The notes under the pieces: model-generated
Told to the model about the DNA's origin: nothing
What the model saw: only the letters and a program-made list of their open reading frames with translations
The model's database searches: none
Part shown: positions 39,743-48,020 of the stretch, one piece after another
Layout of the letters: every line of letters begins with the position of its first letter
Position numbering within the stretch: position 1 is the stretch's first letter
Origin: Paenibacillus sp. MSJ-34
Lineage (GTDB): Bacteria > Bacillota > Bacilli > Paenibacillales > Paenibacillaceae
Length of the DNA: 64,000 bases
Direction of reading: 5' to 3'
Assembly (NCBI RefSeq): GCF_018918005.1
Contig: NZ_JAHLPR010000028.1
Location: 26,095 to 90,094, forward strand
Translations under genes and position numbers: made by a program

Positions 39743-39805
39743 CACCCTCCCCCCAGATTCGGGGAACAAACCGCTGGCTTATTCCCCGAATGCGAATACC
39801 CGTAC

Positions 39806-40108
39806 TTATCCGGCAATCAGGTTGAGAATTTCCTTCGTAAAGGTAATGACCACGCCACCGGCGAGTGTTAAGAACCCGTTAGCTCTTTGGGTAGGGTCGT
39901 GAGACTTGAAAGACAAACCAATCTGCACAATGCCAAAACCCAAAATAATCATGCCCACAGCCCGGATCAGGCCAAAAATAAAATCAGACAAATTGTTCAC
40001 GGTAGTCATCGGATCGCTCGCGTATGCAGGTGTAGCAAAGCTCCCCATCAGTACGCAAACCATGTACAGCGTCATCCATCGTTTCCATCGATGCTTCACG
40101 TCTATCAT
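39806..40108 (-). CDS. VirB2/TrbC-like small conjugation membrane protein
   Basis: 100 residues with an N-terminal signal-like segment ending in TPAYA and two hydrophobic helices (about 42-65 and 78-98). The layout matches VirB2/TrbC/Maff2-type pilin-like components of Gram-positive type IV secretion. Its ATG overlaps the VirD4 stop, so it is translationally coupled. Placed between virD4 and trbL, as in Tn1549-like elements. Confidence 0.7.
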   Translation of the reverse strand: MIDVKHRWKRWMTLYMVCVLMGSFATPAYASDPMTTVNNLSDFIFGLIRAVGMIILGFGIVQIGLSFKSHDPTQRANGFLTLAGGVVITFTKEILNLIAG

Positions 40109-41913
40109 TCCTTTCCTAAAAATAATGACTCCACTTCATCCTCTGCCAACAGCTCGTAATCTCCGTCTTCATGAAGCTGCACCGATAACCAGTCGATGGC
40201 ATAATCCGTACCTCCATGCTGGAACGGCGAAGCCTGACCATCCGTTGTAAGCTCGATGTTCGGATGCCGCAGCAGATCATACTTGTCATCCTGTATCGGA
40301 CGTTCCCCACGGATAAAGAGCAGGGCATAGCGGTTATCCAACATCCGCACTTCGTCCGGGGTCAACAATTCTCTTCCCGAATGCTGGTAATTGATCGAAT
40401 AATTACCGCTGCGCCCCTTGCTCTCACCGTAGGTGTTGGTGTCAATCGTTTCCTTGCCGAGCAGTTCCGACACATATTTGTGTGTGGATTGTTCATTGCC
40501 TCCCAAGTACAAAAACACATCGCAGTTGCCGACAATCGATTCCCAGGCATCCTTGTACAACGCTTTAAGTTGCGCCAGGTTTTGAAGGATAATCGACACC
40601 GAGATTTCCCGGCTCCGCATGGTCGACAGTAGCTTGTCAAATTCATCTGGCAACGCCACATTGGCAAACTCGTCCATTACAAAATGAACATGCGTTGGCA
40701 GCCTCCCACCATGCCGGTAATCCGCTTCATACATGAGCGATTGAAAAAGCTGCGTGTACAGCATGCCGACGATGAAGTTAAAGCTGCTGTCGTTGTCAGG
40801 GATGACGGCAAACAAGGCAGTTTTTTTCGTACCCATGCGGGGCAAGTCCAATTCATCCACCGTACTCATGCCGGCGATGCTGGTCAGATTGAATTTCTCC
40901 AGCCGTACGCCAAGCCCGATCAAAATGGATTTGGCCGTTTTTCCGGCAGCCAATTTGAAAATGTTGTACTGTTTGACCGCCAAATGCTCCGGGTCGCGCA
41001 TCTCCAACCGCTCGAACAACTCGTCCAGCGGACTCTGATACGTCTCATCTTCCTCCCGCACTTCCGCCGCGGCGATCATTTCCATAATCATCGGAAAGTT
41101 CTGTTCCTCCGGCGGCGCTTCATAAAGCAAGTACAACATAAGCGCCTCCAGCAGCGCTGTTTCCGAACGCTCCCAGAAGGGATCGTTCGTGTTGCTGTTT
41201 TTGGGTGTCGTATTGCGAATCAGGTTGGTCACCAATTTCAAGACGTCCTTGTCGTCCTGCAAATAGACAAACGGGTTATAGCCATGCGAACGATGCGGGT
41301 GAATCAGGTCCAGCACTTTGATGTCATAGCCTTTGGCTTTAAGCAGATGACCGGTGTCCCGCAAAATCTCCCCCTTTGGGTCCAGAACAACGTAAGAGGT
41401 CGAGGCTTGCATCACATTCGGCTTAGCATAGAACCGTGTTTTGCCCGCGCCGGAGCCGCCGACAACCAACACGTTCAGGTTCCGGCGATGCTTGCGGCCA
41501 TCTAGACCGATTTTGACCCGCTGCGTCAAAATTTTGTTTTGTTCCGGCCGTCTGTCTCGATACTTGGCATTGACGGTTTTCGCTCGGCCCCAGCGGGCGC
41601 TGCCGTGCTCTTCCCGTCGGCGATAGTTGCGCGGAGTCGCGAAATATGCCCCAGCGCAAAGACCATAAGTCAGCGAAAAGATCAACAAGCAACGTGGCGT
41701 CTCGTCCACCCACTCAATGTCAAACGGACGGCGAATCGCCGTGCTGAGATGGGCCAGTATGTCCGGCAACCCTTCTGCCCATGCGGGGGCGACCAACATC
41801 GCCGACCAGATGACGGGAATAAAAAAAACCGCAAAGAGTATTAGATTACTCCTTGCGGTTTCATCGCGCCTCATGGCGCCTCCGGCGTTTATGGGTTTGA
41901 TATGGGGCATCAA
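40105..41913 (-). CDS. VirD4/TraG-family type IV coupling protein
   Basis: 602 residues from ATG 41913; ATG 41874 (MRRDETARSN) with GGAGGC upstream is an alternative. Two N-terminal membrane helices (about 25-47 and 75-92) anchor the hexamer. Walker A VVGGSGAGKTR near 150, Walker B VHFVMDEFANVA near 412, and the conserved DPKGE and SIILQNLAQL segments are present. It recruits the relaxase-bound strand to the secretion channel. Located just upstream of the VirB2-like and TrbL-like genes. Confidence 0.93.
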   Translation of the reverse strand: MMPHIKPINAGGAMRRDETARSNLILFAVFFIPVIWSAMLVAPAWAEGLPDILAHLSTAIRRPFDIEWVDETPRCLLIFSLTYGLCAGAYFATPRNYRRREEHGSARWGRAKTVNAKYRDRRPEQNKILTQRVKIGLDGRKHRRNLNVLVVGGSGAGKTRFYAKPNVMQASTSYVVLDPKGEILRDTGHLLKAKGYDIKVLDLIHPHRSHGYNPFVYLQDDKDVLKLVTNLIRNTTPKNSNTNDPFWERSETALLEALMLYLLYEAPPEEQNFPMIMEMIAAAEVREEDETYQSPLDELFERLEMRDPEHLAVKQYNIFKLAAGKTAKSILIGLGVRLEKFNLTSIAGMSTVDELDLPRMGTKKTALFAVIPDNDSSFNFIVGMLYTQLFQSLMYEADYRHGGRLPTHVHFVMDEFANVALPDEFDKLLSTMRSREISVSIILQNLAQLKALYKDAWESIVGNCDVFLYLGGNEQSTHKYVSELLGKETIDTNTYGESKGRSGNYSINYQHSGRELLTPDEVRMLDNRYALLFIRGERPIQDDKYDLLRHPNIELTTDGQASPFQHGGTDYAIDWLSVQLHEDGDYELLAEDEVESLFLGKE

Positions 41914-42052
41914 TCATTTTTAACAATAAATCATCCACGGCATCCGTCGGTCGTTTCTCACCGATTAAGTCATTTCGTAACGCATTCAGCGCATGGACGA
42001 CTATCCCATGCTCATAATGATTCAAAGACAAGATTCGTTCCTGTTTTTTCAT
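41861..42052 (-). CDS. Small conserved conjugation-module protein
   Basis: 63 residues from ATG 42052 with GGAGGG upstream. Basic C-terminus (HKRRRRHEAR); predicted helical core HYEHGIVVHALNALRNDLIG. It overlaps the virD4 start, a placement typical of small unassigned proteins in Tn1549-type elements. Function unknown. Confidence 0.7.
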   Translation of the reverse strand: MKKQERILSLNHYEHGIVVHALNALRNDLIGEKRPTDAVDDLLLKMIDAPYQTHKRRRRHEAR

Positions 42053-42073
42053 AGCACTCCCTCCAGACAAAAC

Positions 42074-42979
42074 TTAGCGAACCGGATCGGATCGTTTAGG
42101 CTGGCGCTGTTGTGACAGGTTCCGGTTCATTCTCTGGGTTGTTTGTTGAAAAGCTTCCTTCATGAGCGTCAACTCGGCACGGACTTGCTGCGGTTCCATC
42201 CCGTTCAACCTCTCCGGCGCTCGATCAAAACGGAAGGTATCGGTTGCAACGCCAAATTGCCTGCATAACACATAAGAAGCGGAGTAGGCAAAAAACTCGT
42301 TATCCGAGCGGTTGTACCGTCCATCGCCGCTATCCAGTTCAGCATGTGTCAGTTCTTGGGCAAGCGCTCGAAAAATATCGCTGGCCTCAAGCCCGCGACG
42401 AATGGTAATGTTTTTTGGTTCTGGCTGATAGAGCGCATGCTTTTCCGATGGCAACGAATCACCAATGCCAATCGGAACGGGGGCGCGGTCAATTAATGCT
42501 TTAATACGGGCGCGATCATCCGGGAATACCGGTTCTTCCCGTTTCAACACGGCGGTCGTTTGAGCAATATCAAACATCTTTTTCGGATTGTAGCTGATAC
42601 CGGTGCTGCCATCCTGCTTTTGATAGGTTTCGCCCGGTTCCAGAATGTAAAACCCTGTTTCCTTTCGACGAACGAATACCCCTTGTTCCTTCCATGTGTC
42701 AAAATCGGCAATGCGAGTCGCGTTTGGCCGCTGCGCCAGAAGCAGCAGCGCATTGGCCACGCTATAGCGGTCAAAGCGGCTCTGGACATCCAAATATTGC
42801 TGGAACGCCTCACCGTTCTGCATCACCGACAAGGTGGTGGCATCAATCGTATCATATGTCCATTGCCGCAGCTCCTGTTTCTTTTGCACCCATGCTTCTT
42901 TATCGAAGGATGGTTCGGTTGTACGGAAAGAAGAGGAAGCCGCAGCATCCTGTCGTAATAAATCATCCAGTTCGCTCAT
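42074..42979 (-). CDS. ArdC-like ssDNA-binding/metallopeptidase-related protein
   Basis: 301 residues. The N-terminal domain (about 25-130) resembles the ArdC-like ssDNA-binding fold (YLDVQSRFDRYSVANALLLL, TWKEQGVFVRRKE). The C-terminal half resembles an IrrE/zincin peptidase, but the metal site reads ALAQELTHAEL, with Gln replacing the first His of HExxH, so proteolysis is doubtful. ArdC proteins protect incoming single-stranded DNA from restriction. Encoded between PcfB and VirD4; its start overlaps the PcfB stop. Confidence 0.75.
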   Translation of the reverse strand: MSELDDLLRQDAAASSSFRTTEPSFDKEAWVQKKQELRQWTYDTIDATTLSVMQNGEAFQQYLDVQSRFDRYSVANALLLLAQRPNATRIADFDTWKEQGVFVRRKETGFYILEPGETYQKQDGSTGISYNPKKMFDIAQTTAVLKREEPVFPDDRARIKALIDRAPVPIGIGDSLPSEKHALYQPEPKNITIRRGLEASDIFRALAQELTHAELDSGDGRYNRSDNEFFAYSASYVLCRQFGVATDTFRFDRAPERLNGMEPQQVRAELTLMKEAFQQTTQRMNRNLSQQRQPKRSDPVR

Positions 42980-43851
42980 TTGGCTTTCCCTCGCTTTCGA
43001 CCTTTTGCTTTGTTGGCTTGTTGTTTATCGGCGGCTATCCGCTCCTTTCGAGACGGCAACGGCTCCGCTTGTTCCCGCGGCTGTCTGTCTTTCTCCCATT
43101 TCCTTTGCTGGCGGTTCTCTTCGCGTATTTCCCGCAATAATTGACGGACGGACACTCGCTCCGGCTCTTGACGAGAAGGTGGATCAGTATCCCTTGCGGT
43201 AACCTCGTTGCGCTCGAAGGTATTCTCGGACGGATGGGACGTTTCCGCCGGTTCCTTCTCCGCTGTTGAATGGTCGTCCTCCGATGGAGTCGGCTCCGGC
43301 AGTTCGGACTTTCCCATCAATTCATCCAACAAGTCGTCTGTATTCCTTTCTTCTGCGATTTCCTTCGGCAGCTCTTGTTCCTGAACTTGCTCGTGACCTG
43401 GTTCATGTCCTTGTTCCACAGCAGGCGCTTCGGACATTCCACTGGATTTTTCAATTTCACTCTTAATTTTGGCGGTATCCACAGTGGCCAAGTGGAAACG
43501 CTCCACGATCCGATTGATTTTGGACGCATCCTCCGCCCGGACCATCACATCGCACATCCCGTCCACGTTCTTTTTGTCGCGCAAAGCACAGTACAACACG
43601 CCATACCGCTTGGCTTCCTTGCAGAAGGTTGCCAGGTCTTCGTTCTTGACCGCAAATACCTTTAATTCTTTCCCGCTGCGCAGCAAACTCTCCAAGCGGA
43701 TGCTGCCCTTTGTTCGTTTCTGTCCTTGCAAGGCCGCAAACAAATATACCGCCAAATGCTTAGCGCCTTCGCCGGAAATCTTGGCCATGACTTCGATGCT
43801 TTTCAAGCTCATGTTGACGACCTGATTGGCGGCTTCCGTTTCGGTACTCAT
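42976..43851 (-). CDS. PcfB-family (DUF3801) conjugation protein
   Basis: 291 residues from ATG 43851 with AAAGGAGG upstream. The first 140 residues hold the conserved domain (VNMSLKSIEVMAKISGEGAK, LKVFAVKNEDLATFCKEAKR, YGVLYCALRDKK). The remainder is a low-complexity acidic and then basic tail. PcfB/DUF3801 proteins accompany relaxases and coupling proteins in enterococcal pCF10-type and Tn1549-type systems. The gene overlaps the relaxase 3-prime end by about 90 bases in another frame and overlaps the next gene by four. Confidence 0.85.
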   Translation of the reverse strand: MSTETEAANQVVNMSLKSIEVMAKISGEGAKHLAVYLFAALQGQKRTKGSIRLESLLRSGKELKVFAVKNEDLATFCKEAKRYGVLYCALRDKKNVDGMCDVMVRAEDASKINRIVERFHLATVDTAKIKSEIEKSSGMSEAPAVEQGHEPGHEQVQEQELPKEIAEERNTDDLLDELMGKSELPEPTPSEDDHSTAEKEPAETSHPSENTFERNEVTARDTDPPSRQEPERVSVRQLLREIREENRQQRKWEKDRQPREQAEPLPSRKERIAADKQQANKAKGRKRGKAK

Positions 43852-45169
43852 CGAAAATTTCCTCCTTTCGATCCTGTGCGCCACTTCTGTTTAACGTCTC
43901 TCGTAATTCTCCTGATCGCTCCAAAATGCCTTGAACCAGCTTCACCTCCTTTCGAAGCGAGGCAAGCCGTTTAGAACAAACAGCAATTTGCGTTTTGTAT
44001 TGTTCTCGCTGGCCAGCATCCTTGCAGCGGCGAATTCGGTTGTACAACGACTTGCGCTTCTGGTGCAGAGATTGGATTTGTTCCTCCAACCCGTCATGAA
44101 AAGTGAGAAGCTCCTCTTGATGGGTGAGGCGGTACTTGCATAGCAGCTTGGTTTGCTCCATCAATACCGACAAGTATCTCAAATCCTCCCGAAGCCTGAA
44201 GGATGGCTTTTTGACAGGCTTTCGTTTTCCAGGAAGCACACCCATTTCAAACAAGTAGCGGATATATAAAGCTTGCAAACCGCGCAACTTGCGACCAGCC
44301 CGAACATAACCCTTACACACGGCACGTCGTCTGCGAACATGGTGTGGCTTCTCCCGTTCAGGTATCCGGTTTCGCAATATTCGCTGCTTGATCGCTTCCT
44401 CGGTGTAGCCATCGCCTAGACTGCGCAAACGGACAAAGCGTGTCTTTCCAGGCGGCCGTATCGCCACATGTTTGACCGCCGTTTTAAGCTCATAGCCTTG
44501 CTTTTGTAAATGGGCAAAAAACTGTGTCATCGTCATGGAAGATGCGATAGCCTGATCGATGTCCTGCCGAATTAGCCCTCTCCATGTTGGCTTTCGCTCA
44601 CGTTCCGCTTTCCATTCTCCATAATGCTTGGCTTTGCCCGATTCGGGATGCTCGATCACCGACAAGTGATGTTCCTGGCAAAGCCGGTCGGATGTCTGTC
44701 TCAGCAGGGCATAGGAAGCTTTGTTGTCGTAATACCGTTTCCCATCCACAAAGGAAACCGAGTTTAACACAAAGTGATTGTGCACATGCTGTTTATCCAA
44801 ATGGGTCGATATGACGACTTCAAAGCGCTCCCCCCACAACTCCTGTGCCAGTTTAACACCGATGGTATGGGCGATTTGCGGCGTTGTCTCACCCGGCGCA
44901 AACGCTTGATAGGCGTGAAAGGCCAATATGCCGTCCGTCTTAAAAAACTGCCGCTTCGTCCGCTGCATCTGCTCATAAGCCGTTGACGGATCGCAGTTGA
45001 CACCGCTGACATATAGTTGCTTCTCCGTCTTGGCATCCGCCTGTGTATATACGAGTACCTGCTCCAAACCTCCGCCTTCGCTACGTTCTGCTGTCTTGTC
45101 AGGATTTGCGGCGTAATCCAGCACCCGCTTAAGCCTGTCGGTCACACCCCAGATTGCGGTCGTTGCCAC
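43760..45169 (-). CDS. MobP-type relaxase
   Basis: 469 residues from GTG 45169 (GGGGGAA upstream). The N-terminal relaxase domain has the three-His metal motif HLDKQHVHNH near 122-131 and an AFAPGETTP segment. A basic central part and long coiled coil follow (about 330-430: LEEQIQSLHQKRKSLYNRIR). It nicks the element at oriT and leads the strand through VirD4. mobC and the candidate oriT lie immediately upstream. Confidence 0.92.
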   Translation of the reverse strand: MATTAIWGVTDRLKRVLDYAANPDKTAERSEGGGLEQVLVYTQADAKTEKQLYVSGVNCDPSTAYEQMQRTKRQFFKTDGILAFHAYQAFAPGETTPQIAHTIGVKLAQELWGERFEVVISTHLDKQHVHNHFVLNSVSFVDGKRYYDNKASYALLRQTSDRLCQEHHLSVIEHPESGKAKHYGEWKAERERKPTWRGLIRQDIDQAIASSMTMTQFFAHLQKQGYELKTAVKHVAIRPPGKTRFVRLRSLGDGYTEEAIKQRILRNRIPEREKPHHVRRRRAVCKGYVRAGRKLRGLQALYIRYLFEMGVLPGKRKPVKKPSFRLREDLRYLSVLMEQTKLLCKYRLTHQEELLTFHDGLEEQIQSLHQKRKSLYNRIRRCKDAGQREQYKTQIAVCSKRLASLRKEVKLVQGILERSGELRETLNRSGAQDRKEEIFDEYRNGSRQSGRQHELEKHRSHGQDFRRRR

Positions 45170-45183
45170 GCGAAATTCCCCCC

Positions 45184-45540
45184 TTACGGCGGATGCACAT
45201 TTGGATTCACTGGTGGTCTTCGTTCCGGTTCGGTTACAGCCTGTTGAATCTGCTGGACTGCGCGGCGCAAGCGGTCGGCTTCCACCTGAAATGCAGCCCG
45301 TTCCAGATGTCCAGTCGTATGGGCCTTCACAGTGAGTTGATTCAGGTTATTCCCAATAGCGTTCAGTTCACGCATCATCGCGTAATATTCCAGCGGCGGT
45401 AGCGGTTTGGGAATATACCCATTGATCAATGCCCGAATGTACGCTTCCCGAGAAAGTCCCGTTTTTTTCACTTCTCTCATTAGTCGCTTATGTTCGCTTT
45501 CGTCTAAGCGAACCAGAAAAGAGATTGGTCGTTTCCTCAT
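45184..45540 (-). CDS. mobC: MobC relaxosome accessory protein
   Basis: 118 residues from ATG 45540 (AAGGGGTG upstream). Ribbon-helix-helix-like N-terminus (ISFLVRLDESEHKRLMREVK), followed by the conserved MobC helix MMRELNAIGNNLNQLTVKA. It binds near oriT and helps the relaxase. It ends 14 bases before the relaxase start. Confidence 0.9.
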   Translation of the reverse strand: MRKRPISFLVRLDESEHKRLMREVKKTGLSREAYIRALINGYIPKPLPPLEYYAMMRELNAIGNNLNQLTVKAHTTGHLERAAFQVEADRLRRAVQQIQQAVTEPERRPPVNPNVHPP

Positions 45541-45624
45541 TTGCATCACCCCTTTCCGAACATGAGCTTCCGACAGAAAATTTCAACGCTGCGGATCAAA
45601 TCGAGCATCAAACAATTGCATCGT

Positions 45625-45725
45625 GCGAACGGGGTCTTAGGGGCTGTGCCACTAACAAGCGAATTTGGATATCCAAATTCAGTGCTTGCTACAACACGAG
45701 ACAGTCGTCTCGCGTTGCCTTCAAA
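45625..45725 (+). other. oriT: Candidate oriT of the ICE (copy 1)
   Basis: About 100 noncoding bases upstream of mobC with nested dyads. They include the perfect palindrome GAATTTGGATATCCAAATTC (45661-45680), ACAAGC (45655-45660) pairing with GCTTGC or GCTTGT arms, and CGAGAC with GTCTCG flanking AGTC at 45697-45712. Nearly identical blocks occur at about 52,383-52,460 (inverted) and 54,495-54,590. Location next to mobC and relaxase, symmetry and duplication support oriT function; the nick site is not determined. Confidence 0.65.
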
Positions 45726-45806
45726 AGCACCCGCCGGGAACAAGAGAGAACCCCAAAAACACAAAAAGACGCCGATCCGCTCAGCGCCTTCCTTCGAACT
45801 TTTTTG

Positions 45807-46124
45807 TTATCTCACCAACCAGCGATAATCCTGACGGCAGTCTACAATGTAATCGACATACACGATTTCATCCTGAATTTGATATAACACCAGATACCAT
45901 TTTTCCACGAACATCTTGTGGTACTTGTTGGACGGAATAAATTCCGCTTCCAGAAAAGGATAGCGCTCCGGCATTCGCGCCAAGGAACGTATCGCTTGCA
46001 GTAATTCGTTTTTCGTTTTTCGCGCCGCATCCGGACTTTTCTCCGCAAGAAATCGCACATGAGTCGCCAGCATTTGGCGGGCGCGATCGGAGACGATGAT
46101 CTTATAACGGGGCATCTTTTCCAT
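45807..46124 (-). CDS. RelE/ParE-family toxin
   Basis: 105 residues from ATG 46124 (GAGGTG upstream), overlapping the antitoxin gene by 23 bases. RelE/ParE fold features: VSDRARQMLATHVRFLAEKS, ELLQAIRSLARMPERYPFL, KWYLVLYQIQDEIVYVDYIV. Family members are ribosome-dependent mRNA endonucleases or gyrase poisons, and I cannot tell which here. Likely stabilises the ICE. Confidence 0.85.
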   Translation of the reverse strand: MEKMPRYKIIVSDRARQMLATHVRFLAEKSPDAARKTKNELLQAIRSLARMPERYPFLEAEFIPSNKYHKMFVEKWYLVLYQIQDEIVYVDYIVDCRQDYRWLVR

Positions 46125-46392
46125 GCTGCACCTCGTCAATAATGCCCTCCAGGTAAGCGTCCAGTTCATCCGGCGTCACGCCAACACGGCCCGCCAAACG
46201 ATCTTCTTGCACAGCGAGCAGTTCTTCACGCAGCTTTAACATCTTCTCGCGACGGGAAAACGTATCAATGTCCATTACGACAAGATCGCCTTCACCGTTC
46301 TTGGTCAGATAAACCGGTTCCCCGGATGTTTTGCATAGATCGGCGATTTCATTATAGTTTTGCCGGATACTGGCGGAAGGTTTGATAATCAT
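46102..46392 (-). CDS. Phd/YefM-family antitoxin
   Basis: 96 residues from ATG 46392 (AAGGAG upstream). The N-terminal Phd/YefM domain reads IKPSASIRQNYNEIADLCKT with EPVYLTKNGEGDLVVMDID. The C-terminal half (EDRLAGRVGVTPDELDAYLE) would wrap the toxin. Antitoxin first, overlapping toxin second, is the usual order; autoregulation is likely. Confidence 0.88.
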   Translation of the reverse strand: MIIKPSASIRQNYNEIADLCKTSGEPVYLTKNGEGDLVVMDIDTFSRREKMLKLREELLAVQEDRLAGRVGVTPDELDAYLEGIIDEVQHGKDAPL

Positions 46393-46556
46393 CTTGGTCA
46401 CTCCTTGCATAGCTGTATATTGATTTTATTATACCTATTACATGCTATACAATCAATGCGGCTGCACTTATCCCCATCTATTCACATCTTATCCACATGC
46501 TGTGATAAATTTCATTAGCCCAGAAAGAAAAGACGCCAACCGTTCAGCGTCTACCG

Positions 46557-47507
46557 CTATCGGGATGGTTCACCGCGTCTTCTTCGGAATTCCATCAAAT
46601 CGTTGTTTACATCCTTTCCGAACTTAGGCGGCTCATCGGATATGAGAAGGGCGGGGGAGAGGAGCCTCTGTATCGTGGCTGCCGCCAATCGCCCCGGCTC
46701 ATCATTGTCCAGGTGCAGGACAAGTCGATTCACCTGGGGAAAGCACTGCAAGTAATGCGTTAGGGCAGACGGGGGAGTAGAGTCCTTCCCATTTGTCCTG
46801 GGCCTGTATATTCCGGCCAGCGACAGCTTATGCGCCTGCCGCCAATCCCGGCCAGCGAGATGTTCCAGCGTACAGTAGGATAAGAGATCAATAGCGCTCT
46901 CAAACAGATGCAGTTCCGTACAGTTTCCCGATGCCGGAATGGAAAACGAATACCGCTTGTCGCTGCCAGCGGCTTCCCCCATATAACGAGTGCTTGTCGT
47001 ACCGCGTATCGCCGCATAGCGCGGCGTTCCTTGCTCATCGAAACCGACGAATACCGCGTTGTGATAGCGGCGGCTTTCATACAAACGCCCCGTTTCGAGA
47101 CAGTAGTCGATCAACGTGCGATGGATACCACGTTTGCTGAGATAGGCCATGACGCGATGCGATGTACGATTCGGTTCAGGAAGTTCAAACCGCGCTGGAG
47201 ATGAGCGTTGTTGCAAAGATTGCGAAAATGCAGGTGCGCTGCCTGGATGAACGCCTTCCATTTGCAGCACCGCATCGGGAAAAGACATGCCCCGCACTTT
47301 GATCAAATAGTCCAGCGCCGAGCGCCCGCCGATCCCCCTTGACCACCAGTACCATTTGCCGTTGGAAATTTTCAAGCTGTCGTGTGTCCGGGTGGTGTAG
47401 ACATTGCGGGAGCATCGGACCAGTTCTGCCGGCTCGTACATTTGCAAATATGTGAGCAGGTCCAGTCTTTTGGCACGTTCGATCTGTTCCTTGTTTACAT
47501 AGCTCAT
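46557..47507 (-). CDS. DUF3991/Toprim-domain primase-like protein
   Basis: 316 residues. An N-terminal zinc-finger-like/DUF3991 segment (YTTRTHDSLKISNGKWYWWS, GGRSALDYLIKV) precedes a Toprim fold with LHLFESAIDLLSYCTL (catalytic Glu) and LVLHLDNDEPGR (DxD). Such proteins prime complementary-strand synthesis of transferred DNA in Tn1549-like elements. It lies downstream of the helicase gene fragment and upstream of the antitoxin. Confidence 0.88.
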   Translation of the reverse strand: MSYVNKEQIERAKRLDLLTYLQMYEPAELVRCSRNVYTTRTHDSLKISNGKWYWWSRGIGGRSALDYLIKVRGMSFPDAVLQMEGVHPGSAPAFSQSLQQRSSPARFELPEPNRTSHRVMAYLSKRGIHRTLIDYCLETGRLYESRRYHNAVFVGFDEQGTPRYAAIRGTTSTRYMGEAAGSDKRYSFSIPASGNCTELHLFESAIDLLSYCTLEHLAGRDWRQAHKLSLAGIYRPRTNGKDSTPPSALTHYLQCFPQVNRLVLHLDNDEPGRLAAATIQRLLSPALLISDEPPKFGKDVNNDLMEFRRRRGEPSR

Positions 47508-47556
47508 TGCCGCAGCTCCTTTTGGAAATCCAGGCAGCGTCCGATGGGGTTATGGT

Positions 47557-47847
47557 TCATCGTGCCTTCCCCCTCTTTTTGGGGTACGTATAAGCTCTGC
47601 CTTCCTTCAACTTCGTAACGCCTTTCTTGTTCATGAATGCGTCTAAATCGCCTTCATGAACTTGACTGGTCACCCCGTTTGAGTCGCGGATGTAATCATG
47701 CGTGTCGCCAAATCCGTTTTTCTCTTTGGATATCAACTCCAACGATGGCACGGTTTCTCCCTCCTCGATCAAGCTGGTTCCGTAACCAAAAGGCGGCAAA
47801 ATCGGACAAAAGCATCCGCCGCTTGGGCCGGCATACAACATGTTCAT
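47557..47847 (-). CDS. Hypothetical ICE protein
   Basis: 96 residues from ATG 47847 (CGGAGGA just upstream). A Gly/Pro-rich N-terminus (MLYAGPSGGCFCPILPPFGY) is followed by a charged region ending in TYPKKRGKAR. It lies between the helicase 3-prime end and the primase, where Tn1549-type elements often carry small accessory genes. No family recognised. The same DNA is open in another frame (to 48094), but codon use and ribosome site favour this one. Confidence 0.5.
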   Translation of the reverse strand: MNMLYAGPSGGCFCPILPPFGYGTSLIEEGETVPSLELISKEKNGFGDTHDYIRDSNGVTSQVHEGDLDAFMNKKGVTKLKEGRAYTYPKKRGKAR

Positions 47848-48020
47848 TCCTCCGGAAACGAGAAAAGGACCCCAAAACCGGAGTCCCATTCGTCATGAAA
47901 TTGATAATTTTAACAAGTGTGCGATCTTCGACCTGTGAAATGCTCGCACCGATACCATGTTCTTCTCCGTAATGGTCAGCATGAAGTTCCCTTTCAGGGG
48001 GGAACAACGGTGTCAGGCCG

